Source: Croceimicrobium sp965656185 (GTDB taxonomy: Bacteria; Bacteroidota; Bacteroidia; Flavobacteriales; Schleiferiaceae). Taken from it: 64,000 nucleotides of DNA. A program made the position numbers and the translations under genes. The notes under the pieces were generated by a model. That model worked only from the letters and a program-made list of their open reading frames with translations, was not told the origin of the DNA and searched no databases. Positions 27,497-37,017 of the stretch are shown here, piece after piece (the stretch's first letter is position 1; the number at the start of each line of letters is the position of its first letter). The stretch lies in assembly GCA_965656185.1 (NCBI GenBank), contig CBFHJH010000001.1, forward strand, positions 434,001-498,000, in the 5' to 3' direction.

Positions 27497-28416
27497 TCTT
27501 CGGTCTTTTGNNNNNNNNNNNNNNNNNNNNNNNNNNNNNNNNNNNNNNNNNNNNNNNNNNNNNNNNNNNNNNNNNNNNNNNNNNNNNNNNNNNNNNNNNN
27601 NNNNNNNNNCCTCAACTCGTTTAAAGCACTGATCCAAAAGTCTGGACTTTCACTTTCGCGGCTTAAAGGTTCTACTATGGCAATGGCTTCAGCGTACCTT
27701 CCCTCAGCTTCAAGCGCCATAACTCGGAAATAATTTAAGTATTCTAAGTCTTGAGGCAAGCTCGTGTGCTCCTCGAGAAAATCGGTCCACAGATACGTTT
27801 CGGCGTAAACACTATCGGCTCTAAGCCGCTCGAGGAAATCCATCATTTCGCTTACCTCATAATGATAAGATGAACTAAGTTCGGATGATCTAACCATCGC
27901 ATAAAAGTCACGCGCACTATCAGGATTTCTGCTTTGCAATTGATACAAAGTATCGGTAAGCATTTCTTTAGCCGGCGAAACAGAACGCACGATATAGGGA
28001 TCGTAGATCAAGGTAGCTCCCCCGGGTACTCCACCTCTACCATTTACACCGTATGCCAGCGAATCTGGAAGGATCGCCACCACTTCATCCCCTTCCCGTA
28101 AATAACTATTGAGCTCCGAAAAACCTGCGATCAACGAGGTATAGGCATGGATAAAAGTAAAACTAGAATCGGCCATCGTTGCGGTAGACCAAAAGACCGT
28201 ATCCTCTTCATTGAGGTATAACTCCGTAAAAGCCGCCACCTTTGAGCCCGTATCGATCCTATTGCCCTCTCCCCTTTTAAGGTATAAGTATTTTAAGCCA
28301 CTAGATGTTGTAATCGTATCGCCTAAGGAATTGGAGGCCTCAGCCGCTTCACCTTGGTTTTGATTACAAGATTGAAGCCAAATTGCGCATGTGATAAATA
28401 GGATCGCTTTTCTCAT
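27493..28416 (-). CDS. FKBP-type peptidyl-prolyl isomerase lipoprotein (crosses the N gap)
   Basis: The visible part is a lipoprotein: it starts at the ATG at 28416 with MRKAILFITCAIWLQSC (lipobox LQSC). An FKBP-like domain follows (SSGLKYLYLKRGEG, GSKVAAFTELYL, LREGDEVVAILPDSLAYGVNGRGGVPGGATLIYDPYIV). The region after it is helical and may hold TPR-like hairpins (RYAEAIAIVEPLSRESESPDFWISAL). The reading frame then enters 99 Ns, and the apparent end QKTED after them is only valid if the gap length is exact. The tail beyond the FKBP domain is unusual and probably carries a second function. The active-site aromatic residues are only partly kept. Confidence 0.75.
   Translation of the reverse strand: MRKAILFITCAIWLQSCNQNQGEAAEASNSLGDTITTSSGLKYLYLKRGEGNRIDTGSKVAAFTELYLNEEDTVFWSTATMADSSFTFIHAYTSLIAGFSELNSYLREGDEVVAILPDSLAYGVNGRGGVPGGATLIYDPYIVRSVSPAKEMLTDTLYQLQSRNPDSARDFYAMVRSSELSSSYHYEVSEMMDFLERLRADSVYAETYLWTDFLEEHTSLPQDLEYLNYFRVMALEAEGRYAEAIAIVEPLSRESESPDFWISALNELRXXXXXXXXXXXXXXXXXXXXXXXXXXXXXXXXXQKTED
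27511..27609. other. Assembly gap (run of 99 N)
   Basis: Ninety-nine ambiguous bases inside the 3' part of the FKBP lipoprotein gene. The size is probably an estimate. The end of that gene and its overlap with the PEP carboxylase stop are therefore uncertain. Confidence 0.99.
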
Positions 28417-28498
28417 TTCACTGATTTTCTCCCGCAAGCTAAGCTTTATTGAAAAAAATTAAAGCGCCGTCTAGTGCTTAGAACCCTGCCTTCCCGAT

Positions 28499-29170
28499 TT
28501 ACTCTTCAATAAAATAAGAAATATTAAATCCTGCACTCCAGCCCGACAAGGCTTCCCAAGCGGCACCGCTGCTTATTTGATAGGCTCCGAATAAAGACAA
28601 TCGAGTAGCCGACCAAACCATACAAGGAGCAAGCTGAGCCTTAAATACCGTTAGCTCGCCATAGGAGTACTGGTCAAAATCATTAATATCCACATTATTG
28701 CTTTGCGCGTCTTCCGCTAAGGTGTAAGCATTTATCGGTAATTTTATGCCTAATGAGCTTTCGAGTTCTAAGTCGAAACCCGAGGCAGATGCGATGCGAA
28801 AGGAATAAAGCGGCTCCACATTAAGATAGATCCGTCGGGTACTTACAGGCAGATCCGTGATGCGCATACCATTAAGCACAATGCTATCTGCCTCAGCATA
28901 TCCGAAAGCTAGTCTAGAAGCACTAAGCTTAAGCCCCCATTGCTTGCCTTCACCGGCATAGTTGCGAAAGGATACACCGGCCCCCGCTTCAAAAGCCAGA
29001 TCGGCAAATGGACGCATGGCATTATATACCTCCTGTGAGCCAAATGAATTTATAGTTCCGCTGGGCCCGCCAAACATCTCAAGGGCAAAACCCTCTTGTC
29101 TTTGACCTTTGGAGGCAGATGCTATTAAGGCCATAACCAAGGTTAAGCAAAGTTTTAAAATCAGATTCAT
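28499..29170 (-). CDS. Exported hypothetical protein, possible outer-membrane barrel
   Basis: About 223 residues, starting at the ATG at 29170 that opens a signal peptide (MNLILKLCLTLVMALIASASKGQ); a start 16 codons upstream would bury it. Several strands look amphipathic (WGLKLSASRLAFGY, IYLNVEPLYSF, FDLELESSLGIKLPI, TRLSLFGAYQI, WSAGFNISYFIEE), which fits a small outer-membrane beta-barrel ending in an aromatic-rich strand. No family is recognised. The gene is divergent from the TolB-N/TPR/AraC regulator across 113 nt. Confidence 0.6.
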   Translation of the reverse strand: MNLILKLCLTLVMALIASASKGQRQEGFALEMFGGPSGTINSFGSQEVYNAMRPFADLAFEAGAGVSFRNYAGEGKQWGLKLSASRLAFGYAEADSIVLNGMRITDLPVSTRRIYLNVEPLYSFRIASASGFDLELESSLGIKLPINAYTLAEDAQSNNVDINDFDQYSYGELTVFKAQLAPCMVWSATRLSLFGAYQISSGAAWEALSGWSAGFNISYFIEE

Positions 29171-29271
29171 CGGATTAGTATTGACCGCTAAATATACGGG
29201 CAATTGAAATTTTCGCAAGTATTATTCACTACCAGTGCTAGTGCAGCAGGCAGTTAAGCTGCTTTTTTAGC

Positions 29272-29279
29272 TATTTTCG
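29272..29279 (+). promoter_or_regulatory. Candidate -7 element TATTTTCG
   Basis: TATTTTCG sits in a TTTTTTAGC context almost identical to the one upstream of the FHA gene at 14151. It ends 4 nt before the ATG at 29284, so the mRNA could be leaderless or nearly so. Confidence 0.35.
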
Positions 29280-29283
29280 TGTC

Positions 29284-31071
29284 ATGCCAAAAAAACAAAC
29301 CTCTCTGGCCGTACTTCCTTTTTCAACGCGCGGTCCTCAAGAAGATATTTCCTATTTAGGTGAAGGAATCGGTGAGGAAATTATCCAAGCCTTAAGTCGT
29401 ATTCCGGAATTAAAAGTGAGCTCACGGCGCTCCAGTTTCAAATTGGCGCATAGCGAAATGGAATTGGCCGATATTGCCCAGGCCCTGGAGGTAGAAAACA
29501 TCTTGGAAGGCAGTATAGAAGTATATGAAGGTAGGCTAAAAATAAGGGCTCACCTTATTCATGTAGAAAGTGACGACAATTTCTGGAGCCAGTCGTGGCA
29601 ACGGGATCTAAAAGACATTTTTGCCGTTCAAGATGAGATCAGTCTTGAAATTGCCGATCAATTACGCGAACACTTCGGTCACCTGGAAATCGACGAACAC
29701 CTTTATTACAACAATACTGACCAACCTGAAGCCTATAAGTTATTTCTTAAGGCACGCCAATTATTTAATCGCTGGAATCCACAAGACGTACATTTAGCCA
29801 TAGAGCATTATCGGAAAGCCTTGGTTATAGACCCAAACTATCGGGATGCCCACCTCGGTCTGGCCGACGCTTATGGTTTTTTGGCTACCGCTGGTTTTGC
29901 TGATCCGGAGGAATCGTGGCGAAAGGCCAAGACCGCCTTGGATGAAGTTGCCTTGACCGCTCCTGACGACCCAGGGCTCAATTACCAGTTGGCCAATTAC
30001 ACTTTTTTTGTAGAAGCTTCTTATTCCAAAGCTTATCAATATGGCCAAAAGTCGATTCGGACCAATCCTGGATACGCCGAAGGTCAGCAGTTCCTCGCAT
30101 TCTTAGAGATTATCAGGGGCAATTTAGAGGCCTCCGATCAACACTTACACTATGCTTTAGCGGTCGATCCGCTTAATCCAGAATCGCGCTTTTATCAGGC
30201 TTATTCCTTTTATCGTAAAGAGGAATTCGAACTAGCTATCGCTCGTTGTGAGGAACTTTTAGATCAAAACCCTCACAATCTACCAGCTCGCATCGTACGT
30301 TATTATGCCCTGCTCTGCTCGGGAAAACATGAGCAGGTAAAGAAAGAGCTGGAGCTGTTAGAAGAAGCGAGCATTATGCCCGATGAGGCACTAAGCTTAA
30401 AAATACTAACATTAATAGAAGGCGATATTCAAGAAGCCAAGCCATTAATTGCAGAACTAGAGGCTAGAGCGGAAAGCGATCATTCTCCGCAAGCACATGC
30501 CTACCTTTATTTGATATACGCTCAGCTCAATGCCTATGACCAAGCTTTTGACTTATTGGAAAAGCTATTCAGTCATCGTTCCTCCATCCTCTTGCTAAAC
30601 TTTATGGATCCTTTGGCTAAAGCCATTCATAAAGACCCCCGCTTTGATGAGTTCCATTCTAGAATTTATGCGGTACAAGCTGACCTTACGCCTAAAAGCG
30701 GAAAAAAAGAATTACTAAGTGCAGCAGAATTAGAGCAATATCGCAGGGCATTGGAAAGCATCATGGAAAAGGAACTCCTTCATTTAGATCCTAATTTGAA
30801 GTTGCGTGATCTTGCGGCACAATTAACGCTGCACCCCAATCAACTCTCTTGGCTGATTAACGAAAGTTTAGGTCTCAATTTTAATGATTTCATAAATCAG
30901 TACCGTATTGAACATTGGGAGCGATTGGCTAAGGACCCAGCTAATCAGCATATATCGATCTTAGGCCTGGCCTATGAATCAGGCTTTAACTCGAAATCAG
31001 TTTTCAATACAAGCTATAAGAAATTCCGTAAGCAAACCCCTTCCTCCTTTATGGCCCAATATGGCTCTTAG
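29284..31071 (+). CDS. TolB-N / TPR / AraC-type transcriptional regulator
   Basis: A 595-residue cytoplasmic regulator with three parts. Residues about 5-135 match the TolB-N/FlgO-like module common next to adenylyl cyclases and kinases (SLAVLPFSTRG, YLGEGIGEEIIQAL, ILEGSIEVYEGRLKIRAHLI, DIFAVQDEISLEIADQL). Residues about 140-460 are TPR hairpins (AIEHYRKALVIDPNYRDAHLGLADAYG). The C-terminal 110 residues are an AraC double helix-turn-helix (LRDLAAQLTLHPNQLSWLI, ISILGLAYESGFNSKSVFNTSYKKF). It has no membrane helix. The combination is frequent in Bacteroidota and probably senses an unknown small ligand or protein. The divergent exported gene at 28499 is a possible target. Confidence 0.87.
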   Translation: MPKKQTSLAVLPFSTRGPQEDISYLGEGIGEEIIQALSRIPELKVSSRRSSFKLAHSEMELADIAQALEVENILEGSIEVYEGRLKIRAHLIHVESDDNFWSQSWQRDLKDIFAVQDEISLEIADQLREHFGHLEIDEHLYYNNTDQPEAYKLFLKARQLFNRWNPQDVHLAIEHYRKALVIDPNYRDAHLGLADAYGFLATAGFADPEESWRKAKTALDEVALTAPDDPGLNYQLANYTFFVEASYSKAYQYGQKSIRTNPGYAEGQQFLAFLEIIRGNLEASDQHLHYALAVDPLNPESRFYQAYSFYRKEEFELAIARCEELLDQNPHNLPARIVRYYALLCSGKHEQVKKELELLEEASIMPDEALSLKILTLIEGDIQEAKPLIAELEARAESDHSPQAHAYLYLIYAQLNAYDQAFDLLEKLFSHRSSILLLNFMDPLAKAIHKDPRFDEFHSRIYAVQADLTPKSGKKELLSAAELEQYRRALESIMEKELLHLDPNLKLRDLAAQLTLHPNQLSWLINESLGLNFNDFINQYRIEHWERLAKDPANQHISILGLAYESGFNSKSVFNTSYKKFRKQTPSSFMAQYGS

Positions 31072-31161
31072 GTATTAAATTGAAATACCGAACTTCTTTC
31101 TTAAGATTCAGAACCCGAGCCATTTCGAATAGCCTTCTCTTTGCCTTGTAAATCAATCAGA

Positions 31162-32154
31162 ATGGCAACAAAAGAAATGAAAGCTATAGTAGCTAAGAGC
31201 TACGGCGGCCCTGAGGTACTTGAACTTAAAACCGTTCCCATACCGGAAATCAAAGACAATGAGATCTTAGTAAAGGTTGAAACGGCCGCTATAACCACCG
31301 CTGATACCATGATGCGTACCGGCAAACCATATTTGGCTCGCTTGGTACTCGGATTAAGCGCTCCAAAGGATCCTATTCCGGGCACAGGCTTTTCGGGTTA
31401 TGTATGTGCTATAGGCGCCAAGGTTTCTAAATTCAAAATCGGAGAGGCAGTTTTTGGTGAAACGACCCTAAATTTTAGTGCCAGCGCTGAATACTTGAAA
31501 ATCCCCCAAACGGGAGTGATCCACTCTAAACCTGAGAATTTAAGTCACGCAGAGGCAGCAGCCTTTTGTGATGGTCCGCTTACGAGTTATAATTTCTTGA
31601 AAAAACTGGCTCAATTAGAGGCTGGGCAAAAGGTCCTTATTAACGGTGCGGCCGGCGCACTAGGCGTAGCGGCGGTCCAGATCGCTAAAACCTTCGGCGC
31701 AGAAGTAACCGCGGTTGCTAGTGCACATAACGCCCCAAAGCTAAAAGCCATGGGTGCCGATCACTTTATCGACTATCACCAAGAGGATTTTAGTAATGGC
31801 CCTAAAAAGTACGATCTCATCTTTGATACGGTGGGTAAGTCCTCCTTTGCCAAGACTCGTAAAGTACTTAAGCCCCAGGGACAATACCTCTCTCCGGTTT
31901 TAAAGTTCTCCTTACTTTGTGATATGCTTAGTGGACGCCTTTTCAATCGTGGGCAAAGAGCCCAATTTGCCGCCACTGGCGCACTTAAGGATGCCGAATT
32001 AAATGCCATGCTTCAAGAAGTATTGCAGATTCAGCAAGCGGGAAAACTATCCGTTCCAATCGATCGTCAGTACCCCCTCGAAAAACTAGCCGAGGCCCAT
32101 GCCTTTATCTCTTCTGGGCTCAAGAAGTTCAATCTCATTTTAAGAGTAGCTTAA
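31162..32154 (+). CDS. Zinc-independent NAD(P)H:quinone oxidoreductase-like dehydrogenase
   Basis: A 330-residue MDR-family enzyme; the start is the ATG at 31162 (MATKEMKAIV), preferred over an in-frame TTG seven codons upstream. GroES-like N-terminus (MKAIVAKSYGGPEVLEL, PGTGFSGYVCAIG), Rossmann motif VLINGAAGALGVAAVQIAK and the VASAHNAPKLKAMGADHFIDY segment are typical of quinone oxidoreductases. The catalytic zinc Cys/His ligands are absent. It likely reduces quinones or enals with NADPH. It is followed 1 nt later by the DUF4386 gene. Confidence 0.85.
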   Translation: MATKEMKAIVAKSYGGPEVLELKTVPIPEIKDNEILVKVETAAITTADTMMRTGKPYLARLVLGLSAPKDPIPGTGFSGYVCAIGAKVSKFKIGEAVFGETTLNFSASAEYLKIPQTGVIHSKPENLSHAEAAAFCDGPLTSYNFLKKLAQLEAGQKVLINGAAGALGVAAVQIAKTFGAEVTAVASAHNAPKLKAMGADHFIDYHQEDFSNGPKKYDLIFDTVGKSSFAKTRKVLKPQGQYLSPVLKFSLLCDMLSGRLFNRGQRAQFAATGALKDAELNAMLQEVLQIQQAGKLSVPIDRQYPLEKLAEAHAFISSGLKKFNLILRVA

Positions 32155-32155
32155 A

Positions 32156-32788
32156 ATGGAAAAGAATTCTATCCTACTGGCCCGACTAAGTGGTATAAGT
32201 CTACTGCTAATGGCGCTGTTAGCCGGCCTAGCCTTCGCTTACTTTTACCCTAAATTTAGTACCCTCGATCCTGAGCATCTTAATGCTAGCCTAAAGCACG
32301 ATTTTCAGCTCATGTTGTTTACATGGGTTTTGATCCTTCTGCTCGACATCGCCGTTTCATTGGGTATTTGGCGCTTCTTCAATAATACCGCAGCCGGTTT
32401 AAGCGCCCTATTACGGCTGATCTACAGTGGAATACTTGCTTTAGCTGTGTTCCATTTGGCGCAAGGCCTACATGCCTTCGGATCAGAAAAGTCTCTGGAT
32501 CTATTAAAAGACGCAATGGCCCAATTTCAGCATTATTGGTCGATCGGTTTAATCGTCTTTGGCTTTCATATAGCAAGCTTAAGCGTCGTTTTTAAAAGCT
32601 TCTTAGGATTAAAAATACTTTTGCAGATCGGTGGCTGGAGCTATATCATTGTGCACGGCGGCTTCTACCTCTGGCACGAAGCGGCACTATTCCAGCAATT
32701 AGAACAGTATTTAAGTCTACCAATGGCTTTATCCGAATTACTCTTTGCTTTTGCTCTACTCTTCAAGGCCAAAGCTTTAAAAGATTAA
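32156..32788 (+). CDS. DUF4386 membrane protein
   Basis: A 210-residue protein with about six hydrophobic helices (LLARLSGISLLLMALLAGLAFAYFY, LMLFTWVLILLLDIAVSLGIW, and more). The opening ARLSGI and helix layout match DUF4386. The function is unknown. It begins 1 nt after the stop of the dehydrogenase gene and 11 nt before the amidohydrolase gene, so the three and the next gene are probably one operon. Confidence 0.68.
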   Translation: MEKNSILLARLSGISLLLMALLAGLAFAYFYPKFSTLDPEHLNASLKHDFQLMLFTWVLILLLDIAVSLGIWRFFNNTAAGLSALLRLIYSGILALAVFHLAQGLHAFGSEKSLDLLKDAMAQFQHYWSIGLIVFGFHIASLSVVFKSFLGLKILLQIGGWSYIIVHGGFYLWHEAALFQQLEQYLSLPMALSELLFAFALLFKAKALKD

Positions 32789-32799
32789 ATTAGGGCAAG

Positions 32800-34221
32800 A
32801 TGTTTAATAAGATCGGACGACTACTCCAAGGACTTGTGACCCTCCTTGCCTTCACCCTATTGGTTTTATTCGGTTGGGAGCGAAATGAACTGGGCTACCT
32901 GCAGGTAAACCAGGAGAACCAACCTTACCTCATTCGTAAGGCCAATATCCTTCCGATGGACCGCGACACGCTTTTAGTAGCACATGATCTGAGAATTAGC
33001 GAGGGGCGCATTAAGGAGATCGGTATTGCCCTAGAGAATAAAGGTGAAATCGAAATAGATGCCAAGGGTAAATACTTGATACCCGGATTGATCGATATGC
33101 ACGTACACCTCTGGGACCCTTATGAATTAGGCCTTTATTTAAGTCAGGGGGTAACCAGTATTCGGAACCTTTGGGGACAACCTATGCACCTTCGTTGGAA
33201 GGAAGAAATAGACGCCGGTACTCTAATCGGTCCACGTTTATTCAGTGCTAGTCCGAAGTTAAGCGGTCCATGCTATGTTTCGATGGATAATAAACCCGTG
33301 AATAACATAGCGGAGGCTCAAAAGTTATTGAAGCGCTACAAAAGTTCTGGCTATGATTTCATAAAGACCTATCACGGAATGAGTGATTCGGTTTTTAAAG
33401 CAGTAGTGACCGAGGCCCAAGCGCTAGATCTAGATATAGTGGCCCACCCTAGTGCGGAAGTAGCCTACGCTGATCATTTCACCACGGCCGTGCGCAGTTT
33501 AGAGCATGCCGAAGAGATCGTACAGCAAGCACTGAGTTATCAACTGGATACACTCGCTTTAGACTCCATCGTTTCGCTTTATGCGCGCCACCCAAACATT
33601 GCGCTCTGCCCTACTCTTACGGTATACCACAATATCTATCGCTTGATCGAATCTGAGAGAATTCTAGAAAACGACTCCTTAAAGGCGCTAAATCCGATGA
33701 TCCGCGCTATCGACAGTAAAGCGCAATACGATCGATGGCAAAGCACTAAAAAACAAGACTCTGAGATCGGAGAAAAAATCAGAGCGCAGCATAAGTTTCA
33801 GCTCAGAGCTGTAAAGCTAATTCACGAAGCAGGTGGTCTGATCGTTTGCGGTACCGACGCTGGTATAGGCATTACCACAGCTGGCTATTCCATTCACCAA
33901 GAGCTCGCTTTCTACCAGGAGGCGGGCCTTAGCAATTTTGAAGTTTTGCAAACGGCTACTTTCAATGCAGCTAAGGTCCACGAAATAATGTCCGACCTAG
34001 GCACGATAGCCCTTAACAAGAAAGCTGACCTGGTCCTCTTAGATAAGGATCCAAGAATAAATCTGAAAAACCTGCAGGAACCCCAGCTGGTTTTTAGTGC
34101 TGGTAAATTACTAGAGGCAAATACACTCCGTGAACTGGAAGAGCAAGCCCTGCAAGATAGGCTGCTAGTAACCAGTCTTCTGCGCTACCTCGAAAACCTG
34201 CTCTTTGAACGTTACCGCTAA
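32800..34221 (+). CDS. Amidohydrolase family protein, membrane anchored
   Basis: A 473-residue imidazolonepropionase-like metal-dependent hydrolase. It has an N-terminal hydrophobic anchor (about 9-25, LQGLVTLLAFTLLVLFGW). Metal-site motifs: GLIDMHVHLWD (HxH), DFIKTYHG, DIVAHPSAE, SLEHAEE and GTDAGIGIT. The C-terminus returns to the small beta domain (LGTIALNKKADLVLLDKDP). The substrate cannot be read from sequence; family members act on amides, lactams and peptides. It ends 4 nt before the start of the beta-lactamase-fold gene. Confidence 0.86.
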   Translation: MFNKIGRLLQGLVTLLAFTLLVLFGWERNELGYLQVNQENQPYLIRKANILPMDRDTLLVAHDLRISEGRIKEIGIALENKGEIEIDAKGKYLIPGLIDMHVHLWDPYELGLYLSQGVTSIRNLWGQPMHLRWKEEIDAGTLIGPRLFSASPKLSGPCYVSMDNKPVNNIAEAQKLLKRYKSSGYDFIKTYHGMSDSVFKAVVTEAQALDLDIVAHPSAEVAYADHFTTAVRSLEHAEEIVQQALSYQLDTLALDSIVSLYARHPNIALCPTLTVYHNIYRLIESERILENDSLKALNPMIRAIDSKAQYDRWQSTKKQDSEIGEKIRAQHKFQLRAVKLIHEAGGLIVCGTDAGIGITTAGYSIHQELAFYQEAGLSNFEVLQTATFNAAKVHEIMSDLGTIALNKKADLVLLDKDPRINLKNLQEPQLVFSAGKLLEANTLRELEEQALQDRLLVTSLLRYLENLLFERYR

Positions 34222-34225
34222 TTCT

Positions 34226-35254
34226 ATGGCTACTTCCCCACTCCTTCGCTCTATGCGTATAATCATGCCTTTGATCGGTTTTACCTGCCTTGTTTTTTTT
34301 ACGCCATGGCCCATTGTAAAAGCCTATCTCAAGCCCGCACCAGACAACATGGAAGAGGCCTTGGAACAAGTGAAGGACTTCAGACTTGAAGGCATTATCA
34401 TATATGTTCAAAAAGGCGAAGAAAAAGGTAAAAGCTACGCGGCCGGGTGGAATAATCGGGCTTTAGAGATTCCGGCCAAGCCGCAAGACCTCTTCAAGAT
34501 CGCCAGTGTAGGAAAGCTTTTCCAAGCCTTGGCGGCGGTAAAATTAGCCGAAAGAGGAAAGCTGGACCTCAATGCTTCCATTAGTACTTATTTACCAGAA
34601 TTAAGTGGTCGCTTGCCTCATGCGGAAGAAATCCAGCTTAAGCATCTAATCAGGCACCACAGTGGTATTGCCAATTTCACTGACCATCCCAACTTCCCCT
34701 GGCCCGACCCGCCCATCGGTTTTGAGGCAAATCTTCAATATGCGCTTGAACAAGAAGCATTATTTACCCCAGGTAGCGACTCAGCTTACAGCAACACCAA
34801 TTACCTGCTGCTGGGAGAGATCATGGATCGCCAACTGCACTATCCGCATCAAGAATTTATCCAGAAAGAGATCCTAGACCCCCTTGAGCTGAAGCATACT
34901 TACTTTTCGCAGAAGGAAGTCGACCCAGAACGGTTGATGAGTGGCTACTTCCATCAATACGAATTGGACATCAAAGCCAATTACTTTTCTTCCATGCTTT
35001 CTACCGCTGCCGACCTGGGACGCTTTATTCGTGCCCTAAACAATGGTACGATATTCAGTTCCCCTTCTGAGATGGAAAGCTATCAATCATTATATCCTAG
35101 CAGTCACACTGGGCTAATCCCCGGTTATCAGACTATTGCTCGGTATCACCAAGAAAAAGACTTGGTCTTGATCCAATTCGCAAACATTAGCGGAGGCTAT
35201 TATTGGACCATTTCAGAGATCTACTATCAAAACATATTAAAGCTATTCCCCTGA
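34226..35254 (+). CDS. Serine beta-lactamase-fold hydrolase (class C / D-aminopeptidase type)
   Basis: About 342 residues. The start is set at the ATG at 34226; a TTG 7 codons upstream and an ATG 9 codons downstream are alternatives. A hydrophobic N-terminal segment (IIMPLIGFTCLVFFTPWPIV) suggests export or anchoring. Active-site motifs: SVGK (SxxK nucleophile), YSNTNY (YxN) and SHTGLIPGY (HxG). This is the penicillin-binding-like esterase/peptidase group, not necessarily an antibiotic resistance enzyme. It likely shares an operon with the upstream amidohydrolase. Confidence 0.85.
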   Translation: MATSPLLRSMRIIMPLIGFTCLVFFTPWPIVKAYLKPAPDNMEEALEQVKDFRLEGIIIYVQKGEEKGKSYAAGWNNRALEIPAKPQDLFKIASVGKLFQALAAVKLAERGKLDLNASISTYLPELSGRLPHAEEIQLKHLIRHHSGIANFTDHPNFPWPDPPIGFEANLQYALEQEALFTPGSDSAYSNTNYLLLGEIMDRQLHYPHQEFIQKEILDPLELKHTYFSQKEVDPERLMSGYFHQYELDIKANYFSSMLSTAADLGRFIRALNNGTIFSSPSEMESYQSLYPSSHTGLIPGYQTIARYHQEKDLVLIQFANISGGYYWTISEIYYQNILKLFP

Positions 35255-35370
35255 CTTTTACCTTATTAAAAGCTGCATTATTATTCCATTCTAATAATAG
35301 CTTGCCCAAAGCTTAACCATCGTCCCCCACTAAAAACGGAAAATATAATCCGATCCTTACAAACATTATT

Positions 35371-36942
35371 ATGAAGAACTTTTTCATCTGGACCTTCCTA
35401 TTGGCAATTACAGTTCAAGCATCTGGTCAAAGTCAATTTCGCGTTTACCTCAAAGACAAAGGCTCTTCCCAGCAATTGATGATCAAGCCAGAGGCCTTTC
35501 TTTCGCCTGCCGCTCTGGAGCGTAGAGCGCTCCAAAATATTGCTCTTTCCGCTAGCGACCTTCCTATAGCTGCGGAATACCGCCAAGCCTTGAAAGAAGC
35601 TGGGGCAGAGATCCTTGCCTCCTCCAAGTGGCTCAATTACATCCATATTCAACATCCTGACTCCGCCTACATTGCCGCTCTAGATTTTGTAAGGCGAATT
35701 GAAATTCCTCGTATTTACCGAGCTCAGCTCTGCTCTACCCAGAATACCGATAGTTTAGATTATGGTTTTACTCGTGGGCAGATCGAAATGCTTGCCGGTA
35801 AAAAACTACATCTTCAAGGCTACACCGGGCATGGTATGAACATCGCCTTGATAGACGCTGGCTTTAGGGCTTACTACCAGGCGGCAGCACTGGATAGCCT
35901 AAGACTTTCGGGCCGATTAAAAGGTACTTTTAACTTTATTGATGGCGATACTAATGTTTTCGGTGCCTATGGAACTCATGGTAGCTCTGTCCTTTCGCTG
36001 ATGGCCGCTAATTTGGCCGACACCATGGTTGGTTCGGCTCCTCATGCTAATTACTGGCTCTTTACCACCGAAAACATCTACCAAGAAACACCTTTGGAAA
36101 TGGATCATTGAGTAATGGCGGCAGAATATGCGGATAGCGTGGGAGTGCATTTGATCAACAGCTCTTTATCCTACACCACCTTCGATAATCCTCAGAATGA
36201 CTACACTTACGCTGAGATGGATGGAAATACCACTTTAATTACCCGAGCGGCCGATATCGCAGCTAGTAAAGGAATACTGGTGGTGACCTCGGTGGGTAAT
36301 GAAGGAAGCGACCCCTGGCATTATTTGGGCGCCCCGGCCGACGGCGATTCGGTATTAGCGATTGGCGCCGTGAATTGGCAGGAACAATTTGCCAGCTTCT
36401 CCAGCTACGGACCCAGTGCCGATGGTCGCGTGAAACCAGATCTTGTCGCCCAAGGTTCGCCGGTAACCTTGGTAGACCATTTGGGCGCGGTGAACATCGA
36501 TTTTGGCACCTCCTTTTCCGCACCATTGGTAGCCGGATTGGCCGCTTGCCTTATGGAGGCCTTTCCCGCTAAGCACAGCGAGGAAATCGCCGATCAGATA
36601 AGACGCTCCGGACATCTGTACACCAATCCCAACGATAGTTTGGGCTATGGTATACCCGATTTCGAACTCGCCTTGGCCCTTCATCAAATCGATTACCTTC
36701 ATCAGGGAAAGGAGCTTAGCCTGTACCCCAATCCCATTCAGGATCATCTGATCATTGATCCACGAGGTGAAAGCCAGTGGCAAGCGAACCTTAAGATCTA
36801 CGATCTAGGGGGGCAACTGCAATTTCAAAGCTTAATTTCTGGAAGCCAAGCTTTCCGACTGCCTATAGACCTTCCAACTGGACCTTATATCCTCCATATT
36901 AGCGGTGAGATTTCCCATCAAGAACAGATTTTGATTCAGTAG
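35371..36942 (+). pseudogene. T9SS-secreted subtilisin-like protease with an in-frame TGA
   Basis: A 524-codon frame broken only by TGA at 36109-36111. Before it: signal peptide (ends TVQASGQ), the catalytic Asp in NIALIDAGF and His in YGTHGSSVLSLMA. After it, in the same frame: VMAAEYADSVG, SVGNEGSD, the oxyanion Asn region, catalytic Ser in GTSFSAPLVAGLAA, and a type A T9SS tail (LYPNPIQDHLI). In similar S8 proteases the residue at the break is Trp (D[HN]WV.AAE), so TGG to TGA is the simplest change. The short product would lack the Ser and the sorting tail. It is either a nonsense mutation, an assembly error or, less likely, readthrough. Confidence 0.88.
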
Positions 36943-37017
36943 ATTTTAACTTTCCCTAGTGATCTTTACCTTAGGTTGAATGCATTTTTCCTTATACTAG
37001 AGGCCTAAGGAAATATT

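Noticed and set aside
36355..36783. A 142-codon minus frame inside the subtilase
   Set aside because: It overlaps the conserved Ser region on the opposite strand; the plus strand is the real gene.
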